Positions 16,939 through 26,162 of a stretch of 64,000 bases of DNA are shown one piece after another; the first letter of the stretch is position 1; every line of letters begins with the position of its first letter. The stretch is from Paraburkholderia oxyphila NBRC 105797 (GTDB lineage: Bacteria; Pseudomonadota; Gammaproteobacteria; Burkholderiales; Burkholderiaceae). The stretch lies in assembly GCF_000685075.1 (NCBI RefSeq), contig NZ_BAYD01000031.1, forward strand, positions 1 through 64,000, read 5' to 3'. Made by a program: the position numbers and the translations under genes. The notes below the pieces were generated by a model. The model searched no databases. It was not told the DNA's origin and was given only the letters and a program-made list of their open reading frames with translations.

Positions 16939-18432
16939 TCAGGCCAGCTCGCGATAGAGCGCCATGTAGCGTTGCGCCGACGCGGCCCAGCCGAAGTCCT
17001 GCTGCATGCCGTGCGCGCGCGTCTCGCGCCAGTCGTGGCCGCGCGCATGGAGCGCGAAGGCGCGGCGGATCGCGGCCGCGAGCGCGTCGGGCTCGAAGCG
17101 CTCGAATACGAAGCCGGTGGCGAGCCCGTCGGCGAGATTCTCGAGCGAGGCGTCGACCACGGTGTCGGCGAGGCCGCCCACGCGGTGCACGAGCGGCAGC
17201 GCGCCATAGGCGAGCGCGTAGAGCTGCGTGAGCCCGCACGGCTCGAAACGCGAGGGCACCACCATCACGTCGGCGCCCGCGACGATCGCGTGCGCGAGCG
17301 TTTCGTCGAAGCCGAGCTCGACGGCCACGGCATCGGGATGCTGCTGCGCCGCGCGCGCGAAGCCCTGTTCGAGGCTCGCATCGCCGGTGCCGAGCACGAC
17401 GAGCTGGCCGCCGCGCCCGACGATCTCGGGCAGCGCGCCGAGCAGCAGGTCGAGGCCCTTTTGCTCGGTGAGGCGGCTCACCACGCCGAACAGCGGCGCG
17501 TCGTGCCGCTGCGCGAGGCCGAGGCGCGCCTGCAGCGCCGTCTTGCAGCGCAGCTTGCCGCCCATGTGCGCGGCCGAATAATGCGTGGCGATGGCATCGT
17601 CATGAGCCGGGTTCCAGATCGCGTAGTCCACGCCGTTCAGGATGCCCACGAGATCGTGCGCACGGCCCTTGAGCAGCGCTTCGAGTCCGCAGCCCTGGGC
17701 GACGGTCTGGATTTCGCGTGCATAGGTCGGGCTCACCGTCGTGATTTTGTCGGCGAAATACAGGCCTGCTTTCAGAAACGAAAGCTGACCGTAGAACTCG
17801 ACGCCGTGCATGTCGAAGAAGTCGGCGGGCAGGCCCAGCATGTCGAATTGCTGGGCCGGGAAGATGCCCTGATAGGCGAGGTTATGAATCGTGAAGACGG
17901 AGCGCGTGTGCAGGGCGGCGGACTGCGGGCCGGCTTGCGGGCCGGCATGGCCGCGCGCCCTCGCGGCGGCGCGCAGGTAGGCGCTCGCGAGGCCGGCATG
18001 CCAGTCGTGCGCGTGCACGATGCGCGGCGCCCAGTCGGGGTCGGCGTGCCCGGCGAGCTGCGCGGCCGCCCAGCCGAGCAGCGCGAAGCGCTGGGCATTG
18101 TCGCCGTAGGGCACTTGCTCGGCATCGAGATAGGGGTTGCCTGGGCGCGCGTAGAGCGTGTCGGCGCGGATCATGTAGACGGGGAGGCCGTTGCCCGGCA
18201 GATGGCCCAGCTCGAGCGACGCCTCGGGCGCGCCGAAGGTGCGCGAGAGGCGCGCGATGGGCCGCAGATCGGCGAGGCCCGCGGCCACGCTCGCGAAGCC
18301 CGGCAGCAGGACGCGCGCATCGGCGCCTTGCTCGATCAGCGCGACGGGCAGGGCGGCGGTGACGTCGGCAAGGCCGCCGGTCTTCAGCAGCGGATAGAGT
18401 TCGCTGGCTACATGCAGGACGCGGATCGTCAT
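16939..18432 (-). CDS. glgA: glycogen synthase (ADP-glucose type)
   Basis: The 497-residue product starts MTIRVLHVASELYPLLKTGG, which contains the KTGGL motif that binds ADP-glucose. Other GT5 features are IVHAHDWHAGL, FTIHNLAYQGIFP, KITTVSPTYAREI, VSRLTEQKGLDLL and SRFEPCGLTQLYALAYG. It extends alpha-1,4-glucan chains. It is the second gene after glgC, 53 bases downstream on the same strand. Branching and debranching genes are not in the window. Confidence 0.95.
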   Translation of the reverse strand: MTIRVLHVASELYPLLKTGGLADVTAALPVALIEQGADARVLLPGFASVAAGLADLRPIARLSRTFGAPEASLELGHLPGNGLPVYMIRADTLYARPGNPYLDAEQVPYGDNAQRFALLGWAAAQLAGHADPDWAPRIVHAHDWHAGLASAYLRAAARARGHAGPQAGPQSAALHTRSVFTIHNLAYQGIFPAQQFDMLGLPADFFDMHGVEFYGQLSFLKAGLYFADKITTVSPTYAREIQTVAQGCGLEALLKGRAHDLVGILNGVDYAIWNPAHDDAIATHYSAAHMGGKLRCKTALQARLGLAQRHDAPLFGVVSRLTEQKGLDLLLGALPEIVGRGGQLVVLGTGDASLEQGFARAAQQHPDAVAVELGFDETLAHAIVAGADVMVVPSRFEPCGLTQLYALAYGALPLVHRVGGLADTVVDASLENLADGLATGFVFERFEPDALAAAIRRAFALHARGHDWRETRAHGMQQDFGWAASAQRYMALYRELA

Positions 18433-18485
18433 CGGTCTGGGGTCCTTTGCGCGCTCGCGCGGTTCTTCGGCTATTGCCCGGCGCT

Positions 18486-19757
18486 TCAGCTCCCGCGCCC
18501 GAGCTTCTTCAGCATCTCGCCGGTCACCAGCACGATGCCGTTCTCGGTCCGGTAGAAGCGCTCGCCATCGAGCGCGGGATCTTCGCCGATCACGGTGCCG
18601 TCGGGGATCGTGCAGCCGCGGTCCACCACCACCCGACGCAGCCGGCAGCTCGCGCCCACCGTCACCTCCGGCAACAAGACTGCCTCGGCAATGTTGCAGA
18701 ACGACTTCACGACCACATTCGACGAGAGCACCGAGCGCGAAATCTGCGAGCCCGAGATCACGCTGCCGCCGCAGACGATCAGGTTCGTGCCCGAGCCTTG
18801 CAGGCCGTTCAGGTCGCGCACGAACTTGGCGGGCGGCAGTTGCTCCTGGTAGGTCCAGATAGGCCAGTTGCGGTCGTAGAGGTCGAGTGCGGGAATCGTC
18901 GAGGCGAGGTCGAGATTGGCGGACCAGTAGGCGTCGATGGTGCCCACGTCGCGCCAGTAGGGCTCGGCCTTCGGATCGGACGAGACGCACGACAGGCTGA
19001 ACGGGTGCGCGATCGCATGGCCTTCGGTGACCACGCGCGGAATGATGTCCTTGCCGAAGTCGTGGTCGGTGGCGCTGCGCGAGATGTTCTCCTCGAGCTG
19101 CTTGAAGAGATAGGCCGTATCGAACACGTAGATGCCCATGCTCGCGAGCGCGATGTCGGGGCGGCCCGGCATCGCGGGCGGGTCGTCGGGCTTCTCGACG
19201 AAACCGGTCACGCGGCGCGACTCGTCCACGGCCATCACACCGAAGGCGCGCGCGTCCAGACGCGGCACCTCGATGCAGCCCACGGTGCAATCGGCGCCGC
19301 TCGCGGCGTGGTCGGCCACCATGCGCGTGTAATCCATCTTGTAGATGTGGTCGCCGGCCAGCACGATCACGTACTTCGGCGAGATCGAGCGGATGATGTC
19401 GAGATTCTGGTAGACGGCGTCGGCGGTGCCGCGATACCAGTGCGCGCCTTCCACGCGCTGCTGCGCGGGCCACAAGTCGACGAACTCGTTGAATTCGCCG
19501 CGCAGGAAGCCCCAGCCGCGCTGCATGTGGCGCAACAGCGAATGCGCCTTGTACTGCGTGACGACGGCAATGCGGCGGATGCCCGAATTCAGGCAGTTCG
19601 AGAGCGCGAAGTCGATGATGCGGTACTTGCCGCCGAAGTAGACCGCCGGCTTGACGCGCTTGTTGGTGAGCGGACCGAGACGCGTGCCGCGTCCGCCCGC
19701 GAGCACGATCGCGAGCGTGGTGCGCTGCAGATCGTTGAGGCTTGCCGGAGTTTCCAT
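18486..19757 (-). CDS. glgC: glucose-1-phosphate adenylyltransferase
   Basis: It makes ADP-glucose from glucose-1-phosphate and ATP for GlgA. The 423-residue product carries the nucleotidyltransferase loop AIVLAGGRGTRLGPLTNKR near residue 20, then KPAVYFGGKYRIIDFALSN, VLAGDHIYKMDY and GFVEKPDDP. A C-terminal left-handed beta-helix follows from about 290. The start at 19757 has an ideal GGAGGAG site seven bases upstream. glgA follows on the same strand. The 442 bases between it and the hydrolase gene at 20200 hold a divergent promoter region with no gene. Confidence 0.96.
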   Translation of the reverse strand: METPASLNDLQRTTLAIVLAGGRGTRLGPLTNKRVKPAVYFGGKYRIIDFALSNCLNSGIRRIAVVTQYKAHSLLRHMQRGWGFLRGEFNEFVDLWPAQQRVEGAHWYRGTADAVYQNLDIIRSISPKYVIVLAGDHIYKMDYTRMVADHAASGADCTVGCIEVPRLDARAFGVMAVDESRRVTGFVEKPDDPPAMPGRPDIALASMGIYVFDTAYLFKQLEENISRSATDHDFGKDIIPRVVTEGHAIAHPFSLSCVSSDPKAEPYWRDVGTIDAYWSANLDLASTIPALDLYDRNWPIWTYQEQLPPAKFVRDLNGLQGSGTNLIVCGGSVISGSQISRSVLSSNVVVKSFCNIAEAVLLPEVTVGASCRLRRVVVDRGCTIPDGTVIGEDPALDGERFYRTENGIVLVTGEMLKKLGRGS

Positions 19758-20199
19758 GATCGTCTCCTCCTTGTTGTGCCCCCGGGGTGTCGCCAGGTCC
19801 GCGTCCGCCGGCTCGTGTGCCGGAGGTGCTCTTGTGGGGCCGCCGAGGTCGGGCCGCACAGTTCGCGCCTTGCAGGCCGGCCCGCGCCGGCGTGCAGGCG
19901 GTCATGCCTGAGTGCCGTTTGCATGTCGCCTGTCGGCCGCCGGCGCCGCTTTTGTGACCGCGCAATGAATGTTCTAGCACCGAATGCCGCGTCGCGCGAA
20001 TTCGCTGCACAAGGCGGCGGTGAGTGGCGCCTGCGCGAGAGCGGCAAGACGCTTGCCCAGACGGTTCGCGGAGCGTCGCGCGCATCGCATGTTGCTGCGC
20101 TGCCCGCATGCGGCGCGCATGGCGGATAGAATCGCTGACGTTTCGCCGTCGCTCAGGCTGCGCCTTGAGGGACTAGCGTTGCGCGAGGTCACGCCACTC

Positions 20200-21297
20200 A
20201 TGACGACATTGCCCATGCTCTCGATACGCAAGCTTTCCACCATCGCCGCCTGTTGCGCCGCCGCATTCGCTCTTGTCGCCTGCGCCGCCGGGAGTGGCGC
20301 GAACGCGCCTTCCGCAGCCAGCGCGTCTGCCGCAAGCACGCCGTCCGACGGTCCCGCCTATGGTCCCGAGCTGCAGGGCTTCGAATACCCGCAGCCGGTG
20401 CACGAGTTCACCTTCACGTCGCAAGGGCAGACGCTGCACATGGCGTATATGGACGTGCATCCGCAGAAGCCCAACGGCCGCACGGCGGTCCTGCTGCACG
20501 GCAAGAACTTTTGCGCCGCCACATGGGGCGAGACCATTACTCAACTCGCCGATGCCGGCTATCGCGTGATCGCGCCCGACCAGGTCGGGTTCTGTAAATC
20601 GAGCAAGCCTGCCGCGTACCAGTTCAGCTTCCAGCAGCTCGCACGCAACACGCACGCGCTGCTCGCGTCGCTGGGCGTCGAGCACGCGACGATCATCGGT
20701 CATTCGACGGGCGGCATGCTCGGGGTGCGCTATGGCCTGATGTATCCGCGCGAGACGGAGCAGCTGGTGCTCGTGAACCCGATCGGGCTCGAGGACTGGA
20801 AAGCGAAGGGCGTGCCCTCGATCTCCGTGGACGACTGGTACGCACGGGAACTGAAGACGAGCGCCGACGGGATACGCAACTATGAGCAGTCGACCTACTA
20901 CGCGGGTCACTGGAGCGAGCGCTACGAGCCGTGGGTGCAGATGCTGGCCGGCATGTACCGGGGGCCGGGCAAGCAGCAGGTTGCCTGGGATTCGGCGCTG
21001 CTTTACGACATGATCTACACGCAGCCGGTGGTTTATGAATTCGGCCAGTTGCGCATGCCGACGCTGTTGCTGATCGGTCAGAAGGACACCACCGCGATCG
21101 GCAAGGATTTAGCGCCCGCCGAGGTGCGCGCGAAGCTCGGCCATTACCCGGAGCTTGGCCGCGCGGCCGCGAAGGCAATTCCTCACGCGACCCTGGTTGA
21201 ATTTCCGGACCTCGGCCATGCGCCGCAGATGCAGGACCCGCAGGCGTTTCATAAGGCGCTGCTGGACTGGCTGGCAGAGGCGCCGGCGAACCGCTGA
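20200..21297 (+). CDS. lipoprotein alpha/beta hydrolase
   Basis: A signal peptide ends in Leu-Val-Ala-Cys, lipidated Cys28. The alpha/beta hydrolase fold follows: LLHGKNFCAATWGE (oxyanion hole region), GHSTGGMLG with the nucleophilic Ser, and a C-terminal PDLGHAPQMQDP carrying the catalytic His. The Asp should lie in the LLLIGQKDTTAIGKDL segment. It resembles periplasmic or envelope esterases. An alternative ATG at 20215 also precedes the signal peptide. It is divergent from glgC. The substrate is unknown. Confidence 0.85.
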   Translation: MTTLPMLSIRKLSTIAACCAAAFALVACAAGSGANAPSAASASAASTPSDGPAYGPELQGFEYPQPVHEFTFTSQGQTLHMAYMDVHPQKPNGRTAVLLHGKNFCAATWGETITQLADAGYRVIAPDQVGFCKSSKPAAYQFSFQQLARNTHALLASLGVEHATIIGHSTGGMLGVRYGLMYPRETEQLVLVNPIGLEDWKAKGVPSISVDDWYARELKTSADGIRNYEQSTYYAGHWSERYEPWVQMLAGMYRGPGKQQVAWDSALLYDMIYTQPVVYEFGQLRMPTLLLIGQKDTTAIGKDLAPAEVRAKLGHYPELGRAAAKAIPHATLVEFPDLGHAPQMQDPQAFHKALLDWLAEAPANR

Positions 21298-21825
21298 GCG
21301 TTCGAGAGGCTTTCTGTCCCGACACCGAAATTTCCGTGGAGGCCGCTTGCCGAAAGGCTGCAGCCGGCCATCACACGCCCCGTTTTCAAATATAAAACTT
21401 GCGATGCTTCGGTCGGCGCTAGGCGGCCAATGGAATATGCGGTAATATTTTATTGCGTTTGTAATATTTTGTAATAATTAGAGCCCGTCAAATCGTCGCA
21501 GGAACGCTCGCATGAGCTGTCCGAAGGGCTGGTACATGCTCGCGCCTGATGGCGCTTGTCGAACACCAGTGCTCAGGCCCGCCGCAGGCGATAAGGAGTC
21601 CGACACATCTGCGCGGGCAGTTTGATCTGCCCATGCTGTGTCGGCATTCGCGTGCACTGGCGTTCCGAATTGAAGCGCTGTCGCGTTAGACGACGTCCCG
21701 TGTGCGACGTGACCGGGCACTTTCTTCAGGCTTCTCCCGAATTTTCTTCAAGTCAGCCTCCTCATTACAAGTTCGCAGGCAGCGACTCGCGCACTGGTCG
21801 CCGCTGCCTGCGTGCCTGGACCTTC
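21298..21825. other. AT-rich gap before the VirK/YbjX gene
   Basis: No protein gene is convincing here. From about 21380 to 21480 the DNA is clearly AT-rich (AATATTTTATTGCG, GTAATATTTTGTAATAATTA), unlike the surrounding sequence. It contains two near-copies of GTAATATTTT (21442 and 21462). A small hairpin GGGCAG/CTGCCC lies at 21615-21632. Such AT-rich upstream regions often bind H-NS-like silencers or contain promoters of acquired genes. Confidence 0.4.
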
Positions 21826-22851
21826 ATGAACGTGCAAAACCGATCGCGGCTATTGATGTCAATCTCTGAAGTTCGCCACCTGCTGTCCAGGTCGATTCCT
21901 GGACGAACGCCCCATGACCTCTTCCGGCGGGTCCGCGTGCTGATGTACGCGCTGCTCAACCCCTTTGCAGCCCGCATCTGGTTGAAGGCACTGACAACGA
22001 ACGCTCTGCTCGCGGATATTGCAGCCCGCAACCGGCGCTTTCTCGAACGCCCCTTTCATTGCTTTGCCCAGGCCGATATGCGTGCGCGCGAGCGTGCCGA
22101 GTTGCTGTGCGGTCATTTTCGAGTCGTGCGGGAGCTGTTGGGTGAAGCTCTGGTGCGCCGGCTCTACCTGAAATCGGAGCACGTGACGTTGGCATCGAGT
22201 GGCAGGTATGCGCTCGTCGTGAGCGAGCCGGTACGCTGCTGGCGCGAGGGGTTGCTTACCGTCGCCTGGCGCGATGTGTTCGAGCGCGTCGATCTTGCGT
22301 GGGCAACCATCAGCTTCGAAAGGCATGCCGAATCAGGCAAGCGGAGCGCGCTGATCGGGGGGCTGCAAGGGCCGGCCGGCGCGGACCGGGAGCGTGTGCG
22401 CGAGGCTACGCGCGCATGCCATGGCTTACGACCGAAGGCCGCTGTGATGGAAGCCGTCAGTAAACTCTGCAGGATGGCCAGGATGGACACGCTCGCTGGC
22501 GTGACGAAGAAGACGCACGTTTCCGCCGCAACGGCGGTCCGGTTTGACGCGGACTATGACGGCTTCTGGCGTGAGCTGGGCGGGCTCGAGGTCGATGGGC
22601 GGTTCGTGCTGCCGCTTCGCCCATTCCACCGCGACATCAGCGAGGTGCCGTCTAAGCGGCGTGCTGAATTTCGCAGGCGGCAGACGTTGATTGCGGATTT
22701 GCTGGAGCAGCTCGATCGGGCGGTCGACGAGGCGCTGAGCGCGGATGTGATGCTGCCTCATCCGAGTCATGTTCACGCGAAGGCCGGCGACCACCTGCCG
22801 GAACTTGCTGCTGCTCTGGCGTCGAATTATTGTGACGCGGAACCTGCGTGA
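21826..22851 (+). CDS. VirK/YbjX (DUF535) family protein
   Basis: The 341-residue product matches DUF535: the middle FAQADMRARERAELLCGHFR, YALVVSEP, ISFERHAESGKRSALIGGLQGP, then ATRACHGLRPKAAVMEAVSKL and DYDGFWRELGGL. Family members such as Salmonella VirK and YbjX are PhoP-regulated and affect envelope resistance and virulence; the biochemical activity is unknown. The start at 21826 is chosen, with ATGs also at 21856. The gene follows an AT-rich gap and may have been acquired. Confidence 0.78.
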   Translation: MNVQNRSRLLMSISEVRHLLSRSIPGRTPHDLFRRVRVLMYALLNPFAARIWLKALTTNALLADIAARNRRFLERPFHCFAQADMRARERAELLCGHFRVVRELLGEALVRRLYLKSEHVTLASSGRYALVVSEPVRCWREGLLTVAWRDVFERVDLAWATISFERHAESGKRSALIGGLQGPAGADRERVREATRACHGLRPKAAVMEAVSKLCRMARMDTLAGVTKKTHVSAATAVRFDADYDGFWRELGGLEVDGRFVLPLRPFHRDISEVPSKRRAEFRRRQTLIADLLEQLDRAVDEALSADVMLPHPSHVHAKAGDHLPELAAALASNYCDAEPA

Positions 22852-22909
22852 CGGCCATGTCATGGCGTCACGAGGGGAGACTGAAGGAGTCGCGTGCCAG
22901 GCGACTCCT
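22847..22909. terminator. double hairpin between convergent genes, probable bidirectional terminator
   Basis: Hairpin 1 at 22847-22872 pairs CGTGACG(g)CCATG with CATGGCGTCACG and overlaps the VirK/YbjX stop codon. Hairpin 2 at 22885-22909 has a perfect nine-base stem, AGGAGTCGC/GCGACTCCT. The genes on both sides converge here. T tracts are weak on both strands, so strength is uncertain. Confidence 0.55.
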
Positions 22910-22932
22910 CTGCTGATATCACGCCAACGCCT

Positions 22933-23925
22933 TCAGCGAGCGGCCATCTCCGCGCGCACTTCCGCTGCGATCTCGAACGAGCGCAGTCGCTTGGCGTGAT
23001 CGTAGATCTGCGCGGTGACGATGAGCTCGTCCGCGCCAGTCTGCTCGATCACGGAGGCGAGTCCCGCGCGCACCGTTTCCCGGTCGCCCACCACCGAGCA
23101 CGCGAGCGAATGCGCGACGCCCGCAAGCTCGAATTCACTGGCCGCGATTTGCGCCACCGGCGGCGGCAACTGCCCCGGCGTGCCGCGCCGCAGATTCACG
23201 AACTGCTGCTGCACTGAGGTGAACAGCAGGCGCGCTTCGTCGTCGCTTTCGGCGGCGAACACATTCACGCCCACCATCGCATGGGGCTTCGCGAGCTTGG
23301 CCGACGGCCGGAACTGCGAGCGATAGACGCGCAGCGCGCTCAGCAGGTGGTCCGGCGCGAAGTGCGAGGCGAATGCGAAGGGCAGGCCCATCGCCGCGGC
23401 CAGCTGCGCGCCGAACAGGCTCGAGCCGAGGATATAGAGCGGCACGTGCAGCCCGGCACCAGGTACCGCGCGCACGCGCTGGCCCTCGACGGGCTCGGCG
23501 AAGAGCCGTTGCAGCTCGGCCACGTCGTCGGGGAAGGCATCGGCGCTTGCCTGCAGGTCGCGGCGCAGCGCGCGCGCCGTGGTCTGGTCCGTGCCGGGCG
23601 CGCGCCCGAGGCCCAGGTCGATGCGGCCCGGATAGAGCGCTTCGAGCGTGCCGAACTGCTCGGCAATCAAGAGCGGCGCGTGGTTGGGCAGCATGATGCC
23701 GCCCGAGCCCACGCGGATCGTGCGCGTACCGCCGGCCACATGGCCGATCACGACCGAGGTGGCCGCGCTGGCGATGCCCGTCATGTTGTGGTGCTCGGCG
23801 AGCCAGTAGCGGTGGTAGCCCCAGCGCTCGGCATGCTGCGCGAGGTCGAGCGTGTTGCGCAGCGCGGCGCCGGCGTTCGAGCCGGCAGGCACCGGCGAGA
23901 GATCGAGGACGGAAAAAGGAATCAT
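22933..23925 (-). CDS. LLM-class flavin-dependent oxidoreductase (luciferase-like monooxygenase)
   Basis: The 330-residue product has the luciferase-like TIM-barrel features: MIPFSVLDLSPVPAGSNAGA, then GYHRYWLAEHHNMTGIAS, VGSGGIMLPNHAPLLIAEQF and YPGRIDLGLGRAPGTD. This is the YhbW/MsnO8 type that uses FMNH2 and oxygen. The substrate is not readable. It stands alone, converging on the VirK/YbjX gene. Confidence 0.9.
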   Translation of the reverse strand: MIPFSVLDLSPVPAGSNAGAALRNTLDLAQHAERWGYHRYWLAEHHNMTGIASAATSVVIGHVAGGTRTIRVGSGGIMLPNHAPLLIAEQFGTLEALYPGRIDLGLGRAPGTDQTTARALRRDLQASADAFPDDVAELQRLFAEPVEGQRVRAVPGAGLHVPLYILGSSLFGAQLAAAMGLPFAFASHFAPDHLLSALRVYRSQFRPSAKLAKPHAMVGVNVFAAESDDEARLLFTSVQQQFVNLRRGTPGQLPPPVAQIAASEFELAGVAHSLACSVVGDRETVRAGLASVIEQTGADELIVTAQIYDHAKRLRSFEIAAEVRAEMAAR

Positions 23926-24701
23926 GGGCGGGTGGCGTTCCGGAGTTCATGAGGCGCGGCCGCGCGAGCCTGGCCCCGGATACGCCGCGCGGGCGGCGGG
24001 GCGGCTGCAAGGCAGACGCAAGGTGCGGGCCATTGTGCCAAAGCGCTCCGGATCGTGCTGGACGCCTCAGGGAATCCATGCGCCTCAAGTGGTTTCAGGC
24101 GCGGCTCGATTTATTCTCGATTGAATCCGAATGATTCTTGTTTATAAATATATTCATGCCAGCGCTACACAATCGCGATTCAATGTTGTTAACGAGGTGT
24201 TTCGATACGTTTACCAAATATTTTTCGATTTGAATAATTCTGGAAGCTCGACGTGAACATCATGAAAGGATCGTTGCTTTTGCAAGCATGAGAAGCATTT
24301 TTGCGGGGGGCGCGGGAGCGGTGCGCGGAGGTTGCTGCTAAAATTTCGCCTTTGAATCAGGGCACAAGCAGTGCGATGCGGCCTTGTCTTCCGGCAGCAC
24401 TCAATCGATTCCTCTGTTGATTCGCTTGGCATCAAAAAAAGTGTAGCCGACTGTTACGTTGATGGCGGCGAATATGCGGCGCGGCTACGATGCGCTTGTA
24501 ATTTTTTGTGATATTTGGGGTAGGGCAAATGGTGGCAGGCGACACGCTTGAGCTGGCCGGCGCGCGGTGCGGTTGCGCCGCGACGGCATCGCGGCACGTC
24601 GGCTCCGGTTTCGGGGCCGCCGCGCGCGCAGGCTGCGTGTGGGCCGGCGCCTTCGGCCGCAACGGGCGGCGTTACCCCTGCGACATGCGAGGCATCGTGG
24701 C
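23926..24701. other. long AT-rich upstream region of the hpn operon
   Basis: Between the monooxygenase start and hpnI no gene is convincing. From 24100 to about 24540 the sequence is much richer in A and T than its surroundings (TTTATAAATATATTC at 24139, GTAATTTTTTGTGATATTT at 24497). The promoter of hpnI should be here. A 65-residue frame at 24508-24705 overlapping the hpnI start is noted separately. Confidence 0.4.
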
Positions 24702-24705
24702 ATGA
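24508..24705 (+). CDS. possible small upstream frame overlapping hpnI
   Basis: A 65-residue frame (MIFGVGQMVAGDTLELAGAR ...) ends at 24705, with its TGA overlapping the hpnI ATG as ATGA. This geometry is like the true hpnJ/hpnK and hpnK/hpnL junctions. The composition (Ala, Gly, Arg, Cys) is like that of chance frames in GC-rich DNA and no family is recognised. A ribosome site is not obvious. It could be a translational coupling leader or noise. Confidence 0.2.
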   Translation: MIFGVGQMVAGDTLELAGARCGCAATASRHVGSGFGAAARAGCVWAGAFGRNGRRYPCDMRGIVA

Positions 24706-26012
24706 CGGTCCTGCTTGATTTCCTGTCTCCGTCGGCGTGGTGGCTCGTGATCGCGTTGTGTGGCGCGGTTACTTTCTACGCCATTAGCGCCGCGTTGACC
24801 ATGCCGCGTCTTGGCTCCGCCGCACAGGTGCGCGCGGCGGCGCGGCGCGCGCGCGCCCGCGCGCCGCTGCCGGTGAGCGTGCTCAAGCCGCTGTGCGGGG
24901 CGGAGCCGCGTCTGTACGAGAATCTCGCCACCTTCTGCGAGCAGCACCACCCGCGCTATCAACTGATCTTCGGCGTGTCCTCGTCGAAGGATCCGGCCAT
25001 CGCGGTCGTGCGCCGGCTGCAGGCCGCTTACCCGGGCCATGACATCACGCTCGTGATCGACTCGCGCGTGTACGGCAGCAACCTGAAGGTGAGCAATCTC
25101 ATCAACATGGCGGCGCATGCGCGCCACGACGTGCTGATCGTCGCCGACAGCGACATCGCCGTCGAGCCCGACTATCTCGAGATCGTCACCGCGCCGCTCG
25201 CCGACCCGCAAGTGGGCGTGGTCACCTGCCTGTACAGCGCACGTAGCGTCGGCGGCTTCTGGCCGCGCGTGGGCGCACTGTTCATCAACGAGTGGTTCGC
25301 GCCTTCGGTGCGTGTCGCGCATTCCACGGGCTCGCGCGCGTTCGGCTTCGGCGCGACGCTTGCGCTCTCGCGCAGCACGCTCGAGCGCATCGGCGGCTTC
25401 GAATCGCTCAAGGATTGTCTTGCCGACGATTATCAGTTGGCCCGCTACGCGCGCGATCATGGCCTTGCCACCGTGCTGGCTCCCGTGGTGGTTGCCACCG
25501 ACGTGATCGAGCCGACGTTCCGCACACTGTGGCTGCGTGAGACGCGCTGGCTGCGCACGATCCGCTCGGTCAATCCGGCCGGTTTCGCGTCGCTATTTAT
25601 TACTTTTACCTCGCCGTGGCTCGTGCTCGGCGCGCTCGCGTACTGGCTGATTTCGTCCGGCGCGCTTGCCGCTGCGCCCGGTGCCGGGACGCGCCTCGCG
25701 TTGGCCGTGCTCGGCACGAGCACGGTTGGCGGTATCATCGCGCGGTTGGCGCTGCATGCGCGCGGCAGTTCGAGCCTGCGGGAGTTCTGGCGCGATTTAC
25801 CGCTGGTCCCGCTGCGCGACACGCTTTTGCTGCTGCAGTGGCTGGCCGCCGCATTCGGCTCGCACGTCATCTGGCGTGGCGTGCGCGTGGCCGTTGCGAA
25901 CCCCGACGCGCTCGCGCCGGCCGACATGGCTGGAATGCCGCGCGCCGGCGGCGAAGCGCGTGTGAGCGCCGCGCCGCGCCGGGCGGCCGTCGAGGTATCG
26001 GAAGGCCGTTGA
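24702..26012 (+). CDS. hpnI: hopanoid glycosyltransferase HpnI
   Basis: This GT2 membrane enzyme, related to ceramide glucosyltransferase, is the HpnI that adds N-acetylglucosamine to bacteriohopanetetrol. Visible motifs are VLKPLCGAEPRLYENL, the Asp149-Ser-Asp151 (VADSDIAV) metal site, DDYQLAR at 242-248 and RETRW at 279-283, the RxxRW motif. A helix at residues 12-32 and two or three C-terminal helices (around 310-420) anchor it in the inner membrane. 150 bases with two hairpins separate it from hpnJ. Confidence 0.9.
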   Translation: MTVLLDFLSPSAWWLVIALCGAVTFYAISAALTMPRLGSAAQVRAAARRARARAPLPVSVLKPLCGAEPRLYENLATFCEQHHPRYQLIFGVSSSKDPAIAVVRRLQAAYPGHDITLVIDSRVYGSNLKVSNLINMAAHARHDVLIVADSDIAVEPDYLEIVTAPLADPQVGVVTCLYSARSVGGFWPRVGALFINEWFAPSVRVAHSTGSRAFGFGATLALSRSTLERIGGFESLKDCLADDYQLARYARDHGLATVLAPVVVATDVIEPTFRTLWLRETRWLRTIRSVNPAGFASLFITFTSPWLVLGALAYWLISSGALAAAPGAGTRLALAVLGTSTVGGIIARLALHARGSSSLREFWRDLPLVPLRDTLLLLQWLAAAFGSHVIWRGVRVAVANPDALAPADMAGMPRAGGEARVSAAPRRAAVEVSEGR

Positions 26013-26035
26013 TATGGCCCATGCGTCAGACCGAA

Positions 26036-26104
26036 GCGCCCCGGGGGCGTGAAACCCGGGCGCGAAATTAATATGTCGCGTGCAGCGCCGGCTCAAGCCG
26101 GCGC
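26036..26104 (+). other. two GC-rich hairpins in the hpnI-hpnJ spacer
   Basis: Hairpin 1 (26036-26063) pairs GCGCCcCGGG with CCCGGGCGC around GGCGTGAAA. Hairpin 2 (26085-26104) is GCGCCGGCT against AGCCGGCGC with a two-base loop. Neither is followed by a T tract. They may be RNA-stabilising or processing structures that set different levels of HpnI and HpnJ, or a weak Rho-type stop. Confidence 0.5.
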
Positions 26105-26162
26105 GCGCGCAATTGTTCATTCATGCCCCATTAACAAAAAGGGCTGCCGGAGCACTCATCTC

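Noticed and set aside
16939..20109. A single 1056-residue minus-strand frame spanning glgA and the region of glgC
   Set aside because: The glgC part is read in the wrong frame; GlgA begins at 18432 with MTIRVLHVASELYP, so no fusion protein exists.
24211..24435. A 74-residue minus-strand frame in the AT-rich region before hpnI
   Set aside because: It has no ribosome site and no recognisable features, and AT-rich sequence often gives such frames by chance.
24702..26012. HpnI as a generic ceramide glucosyltransferase
   Set aside because: Family similarity is real, but the immediate hpnJ-hpnK-hpnL context points to the hopanoid enzyme.
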